From: Myxococcus landrumus
Lineage (GTDB): Bacteria > Myxococcota > Myxococcia > Myxococcales > Myxococcaceae
Direction: 5' to 3'
DNA: 64,000 nucleotides
NCBI RefSeq assembly: GCF_017301635.1
Contig: NZ_CP071091.1
Span: 5,468,001-5,532,000, forward strand
The notes under the pieces are model-generated. The model was not told where the DNA came from. It saw only the letters and a list, made by a program, of their open reading frames with translations, and made no database searches. The position numbers and the translations under genes were made by a program. Below, piece after piece: positions 48,098 through 59,720 of this stretch (positions within the stretch are counted from its first letter, which is position 1; every line of letters starts with the position of its first letter).

Positions 48098-50374
48098 CTA
48101 CCCGCCTGGACGCGTCTCGGTGCGAGCCTCCGGGGCGCTCCCCGTCGGACGCGGAGGAGGGGGTGGCGGCGGAGTCCCACCCGCCGGAGCCACCACCTGC
48201 ACCGCGCCGCCGCCCTCGGACGGACGAGGCGCCTTGGCCTCCGCCACCTTCTGCGACAGCGTGGAGTCCAGCCCCTTGGCGAAGGCCGCCACCTGGGGAT
48301 CCGCGGCGCCCAGCATCCGACGCAGCGACTTCCAGAAGGGGTGGTCCCCCTGCCCCGCCTCCACCAGCGAGCGGGCCAGCAGCGTCGTGGCCGCATCCCG
48401 GTCGGCGGGCAGGGCCGAGCGCAGCGCCACCACCAGTGCCTCCGGCGCCGTGCGAGCCACCTCTCCCAGCGCCACGGACAGCTCCGCCTGGGCCTGCGCG
48501 TCCGTCCCCGTCGCGCCCGCGAGCTCCAGCACCCGCGCCAGCGCCTCCGTGTTCCCGGCCGCCGCCAGCTCCACCATGCTGGTGACGCCAGGCACCTCCA
48601 CGGACAACACGCGCGCCACTTCCCTCAGGCGGCCATACACGTCGTTGCCCGCCGAGTAGCTGTCCAGCAGCGTGCGCGCCCCCAGGTAGTCATGCGGGTT
48701 GGACTGGTAGAGGCTCTCCGCGAGCACCGCCCGCACCGCGGGGTCCCGCTCGCTGCGCCACGCGGTGCGCAGGAAGCCCAGGTTGCGCGAGTCGCGCTGC
48801 CGCCCCAGCTCCAGGTACGTCTTGATGCGGGCCGCCACGTCGTCGATGGCTCCGGACGACCGGCCTCCTTCGGCCAGCGCCGCCACCGCGCTCGACGGGC
48901 CCAGGCTGGAGCCCGTGGCCGCCACCGCCGCGCCCAGCGCATCCAGGCCCGCGACGATGGGGCCCGCGCGTCCCGCGAAGTCGTTGACCATCATCGAGAA
49001 GGAGAAGTGCTCTCCGCCCGCGCTCGTCACGTAGCCGCTCAGCGCGGAGACCCCTTCCAGCGTGCCCGTCTTCGCGCGCAGCCGGCCCACCGCGTCGCTG
49101 CCCTCGAAGCGGTACTTCAGCGTGCCGTCCTTGCCCGCGATGGGCACCGACGACAGGTACTCCGGTGCCAGCGGGAAGCGCCCGTACATGTAGCGAAGCA
49201 GCTTGTTGAGCTGCGCGGCCGAGAAGCGGTTGGCGTCATTCAGACCGCTGCCGTTCTTCATGACGTACGTGCCGCGAGCAATCCCCACCTCGCGCTCCAG
49301 GAACTGCTCCACCACCTCCACACCCTTGCCGAACGAGCCCGGCGCACCCCGGCCCTCCGCGCCCATCGTCTTGAGCAGCTGCTCCGCGACGAAGTTGCTC
49401 GACAGCTTGTTGAGGCGCTTGAGCAGCACGTCGAACGTGTCCGACTGCGCCACGTACACCATGCGCGCCGAGGACGACGTGAGCCCCTGCCTCACCTTCC
49501 CCCGGACCTTCATGCCGCGCGTGCTCAGGATCTGCTTGAGCGTCTGGCCGAAGTACATGGGAGGGTTGTCGATCTTCTTCCACTGGCTGGTGGCCCCCCC
49601 GCGCTCGGCCGGCACCTGCCCGCGCACCACGATTTTCTGCTGTGCACCCGCCGGGTCCGACGTGACGGACACGCGCCGCGCGCGGCGAGCCCCGGTGGAG
49701 AGCTGGTTCTCCACGATGAAGTAGTCGCTGGGCGGCTCCATCTCCACGATGCCCTTGGCGCCAGGGCCCGAGCCCGGCCGCACGTAGATGGCCACCGCGT
49801 TCCAGTTCAGGCTCAGCGCGCCGGTGGGCGCCATGTACGCCCGGTCCGAGTCCTCCTGGTCATACCCGGGCGGAGTGCGCTCCATGTCGAACCAGGAGTC
49901 GTCCACGACGATTTCGCCCACTTCGCGCACGCCCGTGTGCCACAGCTCCGACGCCACGCTCCACAGGCGCTCGGTCGTCACGGACGGGTCGCCCTTGCCG
50001 CGCACGTAGAGCGTCTTCACCTTGCCTTCCGCGCTCATCCCATCGACCAGGAACTCCGTCTCGTACCGGAACTCCGAGCCAAGCACCGCCAGCGCCGCCG
50101 CGGACGTCACGAGCTTCACGTTGGACGCGGGATTGAGCAGCTCGTCCGCGTTGTGGGTGAACACCACCGAGCCATCATCCAGGCTCTGCATGTGCACCCC
50201 CACCCGGCTCACCTTGAGCGAGGGGCGCTGAAGCACCGCGAGCAAGGCCGCGCGCAGGGCCTCACGGTCCGCGCGCTTCTCGGCGGAGGGTGGCGCCGCC
50301 AGGGTACCCAAGGGAAGCAGCAGGGAAACGATGGCCGACGCGGCCAAGAGGTGTCTGGCTCGATGAACCTGCAC
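48098..50374 (-). CDS. dacB: D-alanyl-D-alanine carboxypeptidase/endopeptidase with long C-terminal extension
   Basis: A 758-residue periplasmic penicillin-binding protein of the PBP4 (peptidase S13) family. A signal peptide (residues 1-27, cleaved near LAA) precedes the catalytic motifs: SNVK with Ser84 and Lys87, SSN in [11 protein letters not shown], and KTG in RAKTGTL near residue 434. It trims peptidoglycan cross-links. The last ~270 residues form a helical, HEAT-like region ([34 protein letters not shown]) and a Pro-rich tail, absent from E. coli PBP4. GTG 50374 has GGAG at 5 bases; ATG 50401 has none. Confidence 0.88.
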   Translation of the reverse strand: MQVHRARHLLAASAIVSLLLPLGTLAAPPSAEKRADREALRAALLAVLQRPSLKVSRVGVHMQSLDDGSVVFTHNADELLNPASNVKLVTSAAALAVLGSEFRYETEFLVDGMSAEGKVKTLYVRGKGDPSVTTERLWSVASELWHTGVREVGEIVVDDSWFDMERTPPGYDQEDSDRAYMAPTGALSLNWNAVAIYVRPGSGPGAKGIVEMEPPSDYFIVENQLSTGARRARRVSVTSDPAGAQQKIVVRGQVPAERGGATSQWKKIDNPPMYFGQTLKQILSTRGMKVRGKVRQGLTSSSARMVYVAQSDTFDVLLKRLNKLSSNFVAEQLLKTMGAEGRGAPGSFGKGVEVVEQFLEREVGIARGTYVMKNGSGLNDANRFSAAQLNKLLRYMYGRFPLAPEYLSSVPIAGKDGTLKYRFEGSDAVGRLRAKTGTLEGVSALSGYVTSAGGEHFSFSMMVNDFAGRAGPIVAGLDALGAAVAATGSSLGPSSAVAALAEGGRSSGAIDDVAARIKTYLELGRQRDSRNLGFLRTAWRSERDPAVRAVLAESLYQSNPHDYLGARTLLDSYSAGNDVYGRLREVARVLSVEVPGVTSMVELAAAGNTEALARVLELAGATGTDAQAQAELSVALGEVARTAPEALVVALRSALPADRDAATTLLARSLVEAGQGDHPFWKSLRRMLGAADPQVAAFAKGLDSTLSQKVAEAKAPRPSEGGGAVQVVAPAGGTPPPPPPPRPTGSAPEARTETRPGG

Positions 50375-50600
50375 GCACGCTCCGGGGAAATCGACGGCCA
50401 TTATGGGGAAGGGTGCGAAAGCACGGCAAGGGTGAGGGAATGCGGCAGTCCACGGTTGGGCGCTCGCTCTACCGCCAAGTGGAAATTGGCCGTTGTCACT
50501 TGTGGACTTCCATTCACTGAGAACATTCCAGGGCGCAAGATGCCAGCCATCCCAGGGCGAAGCATGACGTGCGCCCCTGACAGTGCCGGAGGACGTGTCG

Positions 50601-51068
50601 ATGCGAGCCGTGGTGCAGCGGGTATTGGAAGCGTCGGTGACGGTGGATGGGCAACGGGTGAGTGACATCGGCCCCGGCCTGCTGGTGCTCCTGGGCGTGG
50701 GCAAGGGTGACACCGAGGCCGACGTGGCGTGGATGGTGGAGAAGCTGGCCACCTTGCGCATCTTCGAGGACGCCGCCGGGAAGATGAACCTCTCGCTGGA
50801 GGACACCTCCCGCCAGCTCATCGTCGTCAGCCAATTCACCCTCTACGGCGACGCGCGCAAGGGGCGCCGCCCCAGCTTCATCGACGCGATGGAGCCCACC
50901 ACCGCCAAGGCCCTCTACGAGCGCGCCTGCGAGGGCCTCCGGCAACGCGGCCTGAGCGTGGGCACCGGCATCTTCGCCGCGGACATGAAGGTAGCCCTCG
51001 TCAATGACGGCCCCGTCACCCTCCTCCTGGAGAGCCCTGGCGCGAGCACCGCCGCGCCCCAGCCCTAG
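50601..51068 (+). CDS. dtd: D-aminoacyl-tRNA deacylase
   Basis: A 155-residue editing enzyme that hydrolyses D-amino acids (and glycine) from tRNA. It shows [17 protein letters not shown], the active-site [17 protein letters not shown], and the Gly-Pro motif as [10 protein letters not shown] (usually NSGPVT). GGAGG 8 bases before ATG 50601 sets the start. The stop codon TAG overlaps the stop of the opposite gene in the palindrome CTAG (tail-to-tail, 51065-51068). Confidence 0.95.
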   Translation: MRAVVQRVLEASVTVDGQRVSDIGPGLLVLLGVGKGDTEADVAWMVEKLATLRIFEDAAGKMNLSLEDTSRQLIVVSQFTLYGDARKGRRPSFIDAMEPTTAKALYERACEGLRQRGLSVGTGIFAADMKVALVNDGPVTLLLESPGASTAAPQP

Positions 51069-51910
51069 ATGCGGACGCTGGTGCCCTTGGTGACGAGCGC
51101 CGCCAGCCCCTGCTTCCCCAGCGCCGCGCGCCGGATGTGGGCGGTCAGCGTGCCCAACTCCCGCATCCAGCCCGCCGCGCGAGGCCCCAGCCCCGAGAAG
51201 GCCACCGTCAGCGGGGGCGGCTGGGCCTGCTTCCCCAGCCAGTAGCCCAGCACCTCGTCACGCTCGGGCAACGACGGCAGGCGCATCCGCTCCTGCTCGC
51301 GCGCCATCAACCGCTCCAGCTTGCGCGGCAGGTTCACCTGCCAGTGCGCCACCGCGCGCGCCGGGCGCCAGGCCCAGTCCGCGAAGGCGAAGCGCTCCGA
51401 GGGGAAGTACTCCCCCCGGCCCTGGGTGCTGAAGACGCGGTCCGGGGGGAACTCCGGGAAGGGGTCCCAGTGCCCCGCCAGCAGCGAGGCCAGTCCCATG
51501 TCCGCCAGCGGCCGGAAGCGGAAGCCGTCTCGCACCTCGCGGGCGGCGCGCGTGTCCCAGTAGGGGTAGTTGGGCTCCTCCAGCATCAGCGCCAGGTGCA
51601 GCGCCTCGTCCCAGGCATCCGCGTAACCCGCCTGGTCGCTTCCCACCTCCCAACCCGTGGGGCTCTCCTTCCAGGACAGGAAGGCGAGCCGGTCCACCAG
51701 GTCCGCCCACGGGTCCGCGTCCACCGAGCCCAGGCCTCCGGGCAGCGCGGTGGACAACATCCGCTCGCACAGCATGCGCGACTGCCCGTCCCCCAAGGAG
51801 TCCAGGAGCGACTCCAGGGCCCCGCTCGCATCGCCCATGGCGCGAGAGAGGAAGGGCAGCACCTGCTCGTGGAAGAACCGGTCGTTGATGGGCCGCAACA
51901 CCACGTCCAT
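51065..51910 (-). CDS. Hypothetical protein downstream of ptsN
   Basis: A 281-residue soluble protein rich in Trp, Leu and Arg. I recognise no family. Mid-protein segments include [20 protein letters not shown], and a C-terminal part with [18 protein letters not shown] 51910 is preceded by GGGGG. It starts 23 bases after ptsN on the same strand, so the two are likely co-transcribed. It could be a partner of the nitrogen phosphotransferase pathway, but that is a guess from position only. Confidence 0.65.
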   Translation of the reverse strand: MDVVLRPINDRFFHEQVLPFLSRAMGDASGALESLLDSLGDGQSRMLCERMLSTALPGGLGSVDADPWADLVDRLAFLSWKESPTGWEVGSDQAGYADAWDEALHLALMLEEPNYPYWDTRAAREVRDGFRFRPLADMGLASLLAGHWDPFPEFPPDRVFSTQGRGEYFPSERFAFADWAWRPARAVAHWQVNLPRKLERLMAREQERMRLPSLPERDEVLGYWLGKQAQPPPLTVAFSGLGPRAAGWMRELGTLTAHIRRAALGKQGLAALVTKGTSVRI

Positions 51911-51933
51911 GTGGGTCCCCCGCGGGACGGCCT

Positions 51934-52395
51934 TCAGGGCCGAGCGTCTTCCTGGATGATGAGCGCGTGGATGTCCGCGGCCGTGGGTGCCTCGAGGATG
52001 GAGGCCCGGAAGCGCGGGTTCTTGAAGAGGCGGGAGATGCGTGCCAGCGCCTTGAGGTGGACGCCGGCGCTGTTCTCCGGGGCCACCAGCGCGAAGAACA
52101 GGTGGGTGGGCTTGCCGTCGATGGCCTCGAAGTCCACGCCCGCCCGGGACACGCCGAAGGCCGCCTGGAGCTGCGTCATGCCCGACAGCTTGCCGTGGGG
52201 AATGGCCACCCCCTCGCCGATGCCGGTGCTGCCCAGCTTCTCGCGCTCTCGCAGCACCTCCACCAACCGCTCCTCCTGGAGCTGGGGGTGGGCCCGCACC
52301 AACGTGACACTCAGCTCGCGCAACACCTCTGGCTTCGTCCGCGACTGCATGTCCGCGATGACGGCTTCGGGGCTGAGGAACTCGGCGATTCTCAC
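51934..52395 (-). CDS. ptsN: Nitrogen-regulatory phosphotransferase EIIA
   Basis: A 153-residue EIIA-Ntr/fructose-type domain. The phosphorylated histidine lies in GEGVAIPHGKL, with the surrounding LREREKLGSTGIG, VDFEAIDGKPTHLFFALVAPE and LKALARISRLFKN. Family members are phosphorylated by NPr and regulate potassium and nitrogen functions. The GTG at 52395 has GGGAG 5 bases upstream. ptsN is a common member of rpoN neighbourhoods; here it is about 1.1 kb from hpf, separated by a lipoprotein gene on the other strand. Confidence 0.88.
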   Translation of the reverse strand: MRIAEFLSPEAVIADMQSRTKPEVLRELSVTLVRAHPQLQEERLVEVLREREKLGSTGIGEGVAIPHGKLSGMTQLQAAFGVSRAGVDFEAIDGKPTHLFFALVAPENSAGVHLKALARISRLFKNPRFRASILEAPTAADIHALIIQEDARP

Positions 52396-52629
52396 TGACG
52401 CTCCCGCGCTGGCGCTCCTGAGATGGCCGCAATTACTCCTCACCCTTCTTTAGTGCAAGGGTCCCCTGCCGTCCCAACACCACGGCCGCTCACTGCGCAT
52501 CAGGGGATGGGGGGTCTTGGGACCACCCCTGCCCGCCTCCCCTCCCGTACCCGGGGGCGATATGCGCTCCCCTGGCGACCGTTTCCGCCAGTGAATCCAA
52601 CACGAATCCAAGAAAACGGAGCGACCGCC

Positions 52630-53250
52630 ATGAAGCGACCGCTGAGTTCGAGCCTTGTCCTGTTGACAGTGTCCGTGCTGTCCACGGGCTGCGCCACCAC
52701 CCGCCCGGGCGCACCCCTGGGCGACGCCGCCGAGGAGTCACTGAGCCTGGCGGACGACGCCATCACCGGCCCCACCTCCGCGCTGAGCATCGCGCAGACG
52801 GGCATGCACGGCCGCTACCGCAGGCAGCCCGTGTCACTCGAATGGGACTACCAGACGATGACGGGCACGGTGGCCAACCAGGCGACGAGGCTGGAGCTGG
52901 CCGAAGGGGACGACACCCGCGTGTGGGGCACCTTCGCGGGCATGGCCACGGACCTCACGGAGGACGGCACGTGGCTGCACGGGCACGTGGGCAACTGCGC
53001 CTTCGTCCTCAAGCGCGACGGCGACGTCCTGTCGGGCGTGAGGGACTGCGGCAGCGCGCTGGAGAAGGACATCACCGTGGCCTTCCCCGCCAGCCTCTTC
53101 GAGCGCTCCGTGGGCGAGCGGGCCGCGCTGATGGCGCTGGCGCTCCTCAACACGCGCACGCCCGCGGGGGTGCCCAGCACGGCCTTCTCCAGCCTCCAGA
53201 GCGAGCATCGCAGTCCCACCAAGACGCGTCGCGACTGCCACACCAACTGA
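52630..53250 (+). CDS. Lipoprotein of unknown function
   Basis: A 206-residue lipoprotein: signal sequence MKRPLSSSLVLLTVSVL with lipobox LSTGC (Cys near residue 21). The mature domain is beta-rich (residues ~55-130, SLEWDYQTMTGTV, LHGHVGNCAFVLKRDGD) with two further cysteines that could form a disulfide. Helical C-terminal tail. GGAG 8 bases before the ATG decides the start. It interrupts the ptsN-hpf neighbourhood on the opposite strand and is followed by two hairpins. Confidence 0.72.
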   Translation: MKRPLSSSLVLLTVSVLSTGCATTRPGAPLGDAAEESLSLADDAITGPTSALSIAQTGMHGRYRRQPVSLEWDYQTMTGTVANQATRLELAEGDDTRVWGTFAGMATDLTEDGTWLHGHVGNCAFVLKRDGDVLSGVRDCGSALEKDITVAFPASLFERSVGERAALMALALLNTRTPAGVPSTAFSSLQSEHRSPTKTRRDCHTN

Positions 53251-53462
53251 AACTGAGCTGAACAGGGCCCCGACTCCGGGCTCCACGAGCGCGCTCCATT
53301 CTTCGGGGGAGGGATGGGGCGCACTGTCTTTTCGAGCGGGCGATATGCGCCGGAGGACCGGACGTTCTTCCCCTCGGATGCACCTGCTCCGGTCACCGCG
53401 GCAGGGGGGACCCGGTGCACGTGGCCGACCACGGGCACCGATACGCATCCATCGCAGGGGAC

Positions 53463-53535
53463 AACGCCCTCGCCACATCGGTCGAGGGCGTTCGCGCTCC
53501 GCCTTCTCGAGGGAGAGGCGGAGCGCGATTCTTTT
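53463..53535 (+). terminator. Double-hairpin terminator
   Basis: Two tandem perfect hairpins: 53463-53472 with 53483-53492 (10 bp), and 53494-53504 with 53516-53526 (11 bp, arm GCGCTCCGCCT). GATTCTTTT follows the second, the expected layout for plus-strand termination after the lipoprotein. The 212 bases before it (53251-53462) hold nothing I can support. Confidence 0.65.
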
Positions 53536-53541
53536 CAGGGC

Positions 53542-54207
53542 TCAGGTGCCCGTGGCGGCCGCCATCGCGGGCGGCTCGTGGGGCTCGATGAGGCCGTACT
53601 GGCCATCCTTGCGCCGGTAGATGATGCCCAGCGCGTCCGACTCCACGTTGTGGAACACGTAGAAGTCGTTGTTCATCAAGTTCATCTGCATCACCGCCTC
53701 ATCCACCGACAGCGGCTTGACGGTGAGCTGCGTGGCGCGAACCACGCGTGTCGCGGCGGAGATGGGCGTGGACGCCGAGGCCTCCACCACCTTCGCCACG
53801 GCGGGCACTTCCGGCGTGGGCTTCGCGGCGAGCTCCTCCGCCTCCGGCACCTCGAAGACGGCGTGGCGGACCTTCAGGTGGTTCACCAGGTCCTGCCGGT
53901 GGTGCACGCGCTCGCGGCCGTGATGCGTCTTCAGCTTGTCCCGGTACCGGCGCAGCTGGCGCTCGATTTTGTCCATCGCCAGGTCGATGGACGCGTACAT
54001 GTCATCGCTCTTGTCGCGCCCGCGAAGCACCCAGGCGCCGGAGTGGATGGTGATGTCCGCGTGGTGGAGGTGACGCTCCAACGACAGTACGACGTGTGCC
54101 TCTCCTGCTCTGTCCAACAGCTTGTTCACCCGCTCGACCTTCTCGCGTGCGTACTCCTTGAGGGAATCCGACGCCCCGAACTGACGGAAGGTGATGTTGA
54201 ACTGCAT
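53542..54207 (-). CDS. hpf: Ribosome hibernation promoting factor, long form
   Basis: A 221-residue long HPF. The N-terminal S30AE domain (~1-110) has FRQFGASDSLKEYAREKVERVNKLL, and the C-terminal dimerisation domain (~165-215) has VKPLSVDEAVMQMNLMNNDFYVFHNVES with IIYRRKDGQYGLIEP. A variable linker (Ala/Glu/Thr-rich) joins them. It dimerises ribosomes in slow growth. ATG 54207 gives the standard start. The gene is a regular companion of rpoN, but here two genes stand between. Confidence 0.93.
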   Translation of the reverse strand: MQFNITFRQFGASDSLKEYAREKVERVNKLLDRAGEAHVVLSLERHLHHADITIHSGAWVLRGRDKSDDMYASIDLAMDKIERQLRRYRDKLKTHHGRERVHHRQDLVNHLKVRHAVFEVPEAEELAAKPTPEVPAVAKVVEASASTPISAATRVVRATQLTVKPLSVDEAVMQMNLMNNDFYVFHNVESDALGIIYRRKDGQYGLIEPHEPPAMAAATGT

Positions 54208-54479
54208 GCGTGGCTGCCTCCTAGGGTGAGGGGAGCTGCGTGACAGATCAGAAACGTTCTGACGTCTGGAAAGCAACCCATCCCCCGGGGTTGACTCTTC
54301 CCAAGCTCACCACCCGTCCTGGGCCGGACATCCCAGCGTCACGGGCCGTCACTGGCACCCGTGCATGCGGGGCACAAGAATCTTGGCCCCTTGGATTCAC
54401 GCGCCGCGCCACGCGCCCGTGAAACACGCTGGGTGGCGTGAGACACGGGCACAAGCGAGCAGCCGTCCTCTCCACACGA

Positions 54480-55262
54480 CTACTGCACGGCGACGACCTG
54501 CTCCTGGGAATGGAAGTAGGAGCCCCTGCAGCCCGCCACGCCCACGCACTCCGTCAGCTCGGCGTCGACCTCACCCTTCAGCGTCAACAGGTGGGTGGCG
54601 GGCCCCAACTGCGCCGGCACGGTGAAGGAGATGCGGTTCTCCGCCTTCGTGACGCTCATCTGCGCTGTCACCACGCCGCCCTCGGGCAACAGCGACGCCC
54701 CCGCGGCGGCGAGCTTCTCTCCCGCGGGTGTCCAGCGGAACGCGTACGTCTGGCCTCGCAACATCCGCTCCAACGGAGCGGTGCCATCGAACGTGAACTC
54801 GCGCTTGGCCTGGCCATTCTTCGCCGTCAACAGGACGGAGTGGCTCGCGTCCTGGATGACGATGCGCGCATCCGCCGGCGGCAGCTTCGCCCACTCATCC
54901 GGGTTGTAGTCGAAGATGGCCCGCGTGGGCATGCACAGGTCTCGACCCGCCGTGCCGTCGACGCCGCCCTGCTCCAGCTTCATGGGCTGTCCGTTGAACG
55001 TCGCGGTGGCGCCGTCGTTCAGCCGGGTGCAGCGCTCGCCATTCGCCTGGGAGAAGGTGACGGTGACGCGGTGGGAGCCCGGGGCCTGGGGCACCTCGAA
55101 CAGGTCCACGTCCGCGAGCGAGTACGTGAGGGTGCGGTCCGAGAGCCCCGCCAGGTCCACGTGCTCCGTGGTCAGCGAATCACCACAGCCGGACAAGAGC
55201 CCCACCGAGACCAGGACACCCGGCACCACGCCAGAGGCACAACGACGAGAGGAAGAGTGCAT
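54480..55262 (-). CDS. Lipoprotein with multiple cysteines
   Basis: A 260-residue lipoprotein: signal sequence and lipobox LLSGC near residue 26. The mature part is predicted beta-sandwich-like, with about four cysteines (ERCTR, DLCMP, ECVGVAGC). Segments VTVTFSQ, FTFDGTAP, and ISFTVPAQLGPATHLLTLKG resemble an immunoglobulin-like fold. No family recognised. It lies between the GNAT and hpf genes on the same strand; the 270-base gap to hpf (54208-54479) shows no gene. Confidence 0.68.
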   Translation of the reverse strand: MHSSSRRCASGVVPGVLVSVGLLSGCGDSLTTEHVDLAGLSDRTLTYSLADVDLFEVPQAPGSHRVTVTFSQANGERCTRLNDGATATFNGQPMKLEQGGVDGTAGRDLCMPTRAIFDYNPDEWAKLPPADARIVIQDASHSVLLTAKNGQAKREFTFDGTAPLERMLRGQTYAFRWTPAGEKLAAAGASLLPEGGVVTAQMSVTKAENRISFTVPAQLGPATHLLTLKGEVDAELTECVGVAGCRGSYFHSQEQVVAVQ

Positions 55263-55350
55263 ACGCGGCCACCCTATACCCGCCGCCCCGGGGAACAGGG
55301 AGCAGAACGGCGCACCCCGCCCCCTTTCCCTCGCGTGCTCGCCTGCCCGC

Positions 55351-55998
55351 TCAAGCGCCTTGCAGGAGGAAGCCCTCCAGCCGGGCCTTCACCTCGGGCC
55401 ACTCCGTGTCGATGACGCTGTAGTAGGCGCTGTCGCGCACCACCCCACCGCGCACCAGCATGTGGTTGCGCAGGATGCCCTCCAGCTTCCCACCCATCCG
55501 CTCGATGGCCGCGCGAGAGCGCGCATTGCGCCGGTCCGTCTTGAGCTGCACGCGCATGACGTCGAGCGTCTCGAAGGCGTGGCGCAGGAGCAGGTACTTG
55601 CACTCGGTGTTGACGCGCGTGCGCCACACCCGGCGGCCCAGCCACGTCCAGCCAATCTCCAGCGTCCGGAAGTCCCGCTGGATGTCGAGATAGCTCGTGG
55701 TGCCCACCGGGAGCCCCGTCTCGCGCTCCAGGATGACGAAGGGGCGCTCGGTGCCCTTCTCCGCGGCCCCAAGCGCGCGGGTGATGAACCGCTCCACGTC
55801 CTCCTGGGTGCGCAGCACCACGGAGAAGAACGCGAAGAGGGAGTCCTCACACAGCGAGGCCAGGGCCGGAGCGTGCTCCAGCCCCAGCGGCTCCAGCCGG
55901 ACGGTGCGCCCCTCCAGCACGACAGGAGGAGCCACCAGGGGCACCAGCTCCCGGCGAGGGACACCGGCATCGGTCTCGAAAAAAACAGGGGCGCTCAT
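55351..55998 (-). CDS. GNAT acetyltransferase (RimJ/RimL-like)
   Basis: A 215-residue GNAT protein of the RimL type, usually acting on protein N-termini or small molecules. It has LEGRTVRLEPLGLEHAPALASL at the N-terminus, then the acceptor part LEIGWTWLGRRVWRTRVNTECKYLLLRHAFETL, and the closing RVQLKTDRRNARSRAAIERMGG. Arg residues stand where the usual Q/RxxGxG loop lies, as is common in this subfamily. AGGAG 4 bases before ATG 55998 sets the start. It is 57 bases after rpoN, probably co-transcribed. Confidence 0.85.
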   Translation of the reverse strand: MSAPVFFETDAGVPRRELVPLVAPPVVLEGRTVRLEPLGLEHAPALASLCEDSLFAFFSVVLRTQEDVERFITRALGAAEKGTERPFVILERETGLPVGTTSYLDIQRDFRTLEIGWTWLGRRVWRTRVNTECKYLLLRHAFETLDVMRVQLKTDRRNARSRAAIERMGGKLEGILRNHMLVRGGVVRDSAYYSVIDTEWPEVKARLEGFLLQGA

Positions 55999-56055
55999 GG
56001 CGCTCCTGAATCTGTCCGCCAGCACCCCGGCGGACAAGAGCCACTTGCCGGAAAC

Positions 56056-57573
<1,518 letters not shown>

Positions 57574-57621
57574 GAGACAGGGTCTCCCAAGTGATTCAGT
57601 CCCTAAGTGACGCGGGACCCA

Positions 57622-57637
57622 TCAAAGACCGTGCCAA
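57622..57637 (-). promoter_or_regulatory. Sigma-54-like element upstream of rpoN
   Basis: TGGCAC, five bases, then TTGA on the minus strand, 50-65 bases before the rpoN start. The -24 half is perfect, but the conserved C at -12 is an A, so activity is doubtful. If used, it would mean direct autoregulation. Confidence 0.25.
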
Positions 57638-57820
57638 CGTAACAAGGCACCCTGTCTACGTCTAGTGGCGGAAACGTGGTCCCTTGCTTGCATACTCAGA
57701 ATTCCGCAAGGAAACCCGTAACTTACATACGCTCAACGTAGCTCGGGCGTGTTGGCCTGTCGACGCAAAAGCGGGGCCAACAGGAGTCTATGCACTCGGT
57801 TGGCCGAAGGCCAGCCGTCC

Positions 57821-58567
57821 CTAGACAGGCTCCTGGAGACGGAACCGCTCCCCCAGGTAGACGGCTCGGGCGCGGGGAGAGGCCGCAATCTCGGCGGGGG
57901 TCCCCTCCTCCAGGATCTGCCCTTGTGTGATGATGTACGCCCTATCACAGATGCCCAGGGTGTCCTGGACATTGTGGTCCGTGATGAGGACGCCGAGTCC
58001 ACGCTCACGGAGGAGGAAGATTTGCCGCTGGAGGTCGCCCACGTTGATGGGGTCCACGCCGGCGAAGGGCTCATCGAAGAGGATGAAGCGGGGGGAGGGC
58101 AACAGGCTCCGGGCAATCTCGGCGCGGCGCCGCTCGCCACCGGAGAGGGTGCCGCCCAGGGACTCGGCCACGTGGGAGAGGCCGAACTCCTCGAGGATGG
58201 AGCTGGCGCGAGCCTCCCGTCCGCGCTTGTCCAGGCCCTTCTGGAGCTCCAGCACGGCCAGGAAGTTGTCGCGCACGGTGAGCTTGCGGAAGACGGAGGC
58301 TTCCTGGGGCAGGTAGCCCACGCCCCGGCGCGCGCGGCGGTGCATGGGCAGGTGCGTGAGGTCCTCGTCACCAATGCGCACGCGGCCCGCGTCGGGCGTC
58401 ACCAGGCCCACCACCATGTTGAAGCTGGTCGTCTTGCCGGCGCCGTTGGGGCCCAGCAGGCCCACCACTTCGCCCGGGGACACGGTGAAGGAGACGCCAT
58501 TGACGACCTGGCGGCCACGAAAGGCCTTCTTCAGCCCCTCGGCGTACAGCTTCGCGTCGTCGCTCAT
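57821..58567 (-). CDS. lptB: Lipopolysaccharide export ATPase LptB
   Basis: A 248-residue ABC ATPase that powers extraction of LPS from the inner membrane through LptFG and the LptCA bridge. Motifs: Walker [11 protein letters not shown]-loop [13 protein letters not shown], signature [15 protein letters not shown], Walker [14 protein letters not shown], switch His in [10 protein letters not shown]. The start overlaps the lptA stop by 4 bases. A hairpin (57797-57817, 9 bp with a 3-nt loop) follows the stop, and 247 bases lie before rpoN. Confidence 0.95.
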   Translation of the reverse strand: MSDDAKLYAEGLKKAFRGRQVVNGVSFTVSPGEVVGLLGPNGAGKTTSFNMVVGLVTPDAGRVRIGDEDLTHLPMHRRARRGVGYLPQEASVFRKLTVRDNFLAVLELQKGLDKRGREARASSILEEFGLSHVAESLGGTLSGGERRRAEIARSLLPSPRFILFDEPFAGVDPINVGDLQRQIFLLRERGLGVLITDHNVQDTLGICDRAYIITQGQILEEGTPAEIAASPRARAVYLGERFRLQEPV

Positions 58568-59157
58568 CGCGCGGGGGCCTTGCCGGGCTCGGCGGGCGCG
58601 GGCGTGGCGCGGCCAGGCGCGGACGCGCCCTTCCGCTTGGACGGCGCGGGGGAGGCCGGCGGGGACTCGAAGATGATGACGGCGTTCTCCACGTCGAGCC
58701 GCTCACTCCCCAGCGTGAGGCGAACCTTCGTCCCACGCATGTACGTGGTTCCCTGGCGAGCCTCGGGCGAGCCGGTGACGACGAGCACGCCGCTGGCCAC
58801 GTCGTACTCGGCGCGCTCGCCCCGGGCCATGCGGTCCCCGTCCACGGCATTCACGCCCCCCGTGCACACCACGCGCGTCACCACGCGCGGCTGGGTGAAG
58901 TAGGCCGTCATCCGGTCGCACTTCAGGACGAGCGTCCGGTGCGTCACCTTCACGTTGCCCGTGAGTGTCGCCTGCGACTTGCCGCCCTCGATGAGGTCGG
59001 CGGTGATTTGCACCGGCTCCTTCAGGTCCACGGGCCCCAAGGGGCTGGGGCTCGCACTGCCCGCGTCCGCGGCCGGAGGCGTCCCGCCATCGGTGGGCGC
59101 GGCCGCGGCCGGCATCGGCTGGGCCACGAAGAAGGCCATCACGAGGAACTCAATCAC
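58564..59157 (-). CDS. lptA: Lipopolysaccharide transport periplasmic protein LptA
   Basis: A 197-residue periplasmic protein: hydrophobic N-terminus ([20 protein letters not shown]), an Ala/Pro-rich stretch, then an OstA-like beta-jellyroll (~45-150) with [41 protein letters not shown] pattern, whose key residues are G-N-V and D. The C-terminal ~35 residues are Pro/Ala/Lys-rich, unlike E. coli LptA. It bridges LptC and LptD. It overlaps lptC by 8 bases and lptB by 4, so the three are tightly coupled. Confidence 0.87.
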   Translation of the reverse strand: MIEFLVMAFFVAQPMPAAAAPTDGGTPPAADAGSASPSPLGPVDLKEPVQITADLIEGGKSQATLTGNVKVTHRTLVLKCDRMTAYFTQPRVVTRVVCTGGVNAVDGDRMARGERAEYDVASGVLVVTGSPEARQGTTYMRGTKVRLTLGSERLDVENAVIIFESPPASPAPSKRKGASAPGRATPAPAEPGKAPAR

Positions 59158-59698
59158 GCTCAGAAGCTCCCACCACGGTCTCCACCGAGCCCGCGAAGGT
59201 GAATGTCTCTTCCGGGAAGGACAGCTCGAAGCGGTCCGCCCGCAGACGGTAATCCGGCCCCCGCACCACCACGCCCTCGTTGCCGTGCGCCCCCTTCTCG
59301 ATGGCGTCGTAGGTCAACCGGGGCGTCTCCACCACCATGCCATCCCCCGTGCGCACCACCACGCCGCCCGAGGCCACCATTTGTTTGGACGCCAGGCTGC
59401 CCTCCATATTCGGGGCGCTGATATCCATGCCCTTCTCGGTGCCCACCGACATGCCCTCGTCGGTGGTGCCCGGGGGGACCCGCAGCGTGGCGTGGGTGGC
59501 CAGCACGTCGCCGCCCGCGCGCTGGTACGTCAGCCGCTCGGCGTGGCCGGACAGGGTGAGGCGCTCGCCTTCGTAGGACGTCATGCGCGCGCCATGCAGC
59601 ACCACCTGGGGCGGGGGCTGCTCGGAGCCGCCCTCCGCCGGGCGGCGGGGCTTGCACGCGGCGACGGACAGGCACACGGCGAGGAGACGGACGGACAT
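59150..59698 (-). CDS. lptC: LptC-like lipopolysaccharide transport protein
   Basis: A 182-residue protein with a signal-type N-terminus ending in a lipobox-like SVAAC, so it may be a lipoprotein rather than having the inner-membrane helix of E. coli LptC. The rest is an OstA/LptC-like beta domain (LTLSGHAERLTYQRAGGDVLATHA, VVRGPDYRLRADRFEL). ATG 59698 is taken over the GTG three codons earlier. Position next to lptA-lptB supports the call; sequence similarity alone would be weak. Confidence 0.78.
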   Translation of the reverse strand: MSVRLLAVCLSVAACKPRRPAEGGSEQPPPQVVLHGARMTSYEGERLTLSGHAERLTYQRAGGDVLATHATLRVPPGTTDEGMSVGTEKGMDISAPNMEGSLASKQMVASGGVVVRTGDGMVVETPRLTYDAIEKGAHGNEGVVVRGPDYRLRADRFELSFPEETFTFAGSVETVVGASERD

Positions 59699-59720
59699 GC
59701 GCGGCACGAGGGGCCTTCTA

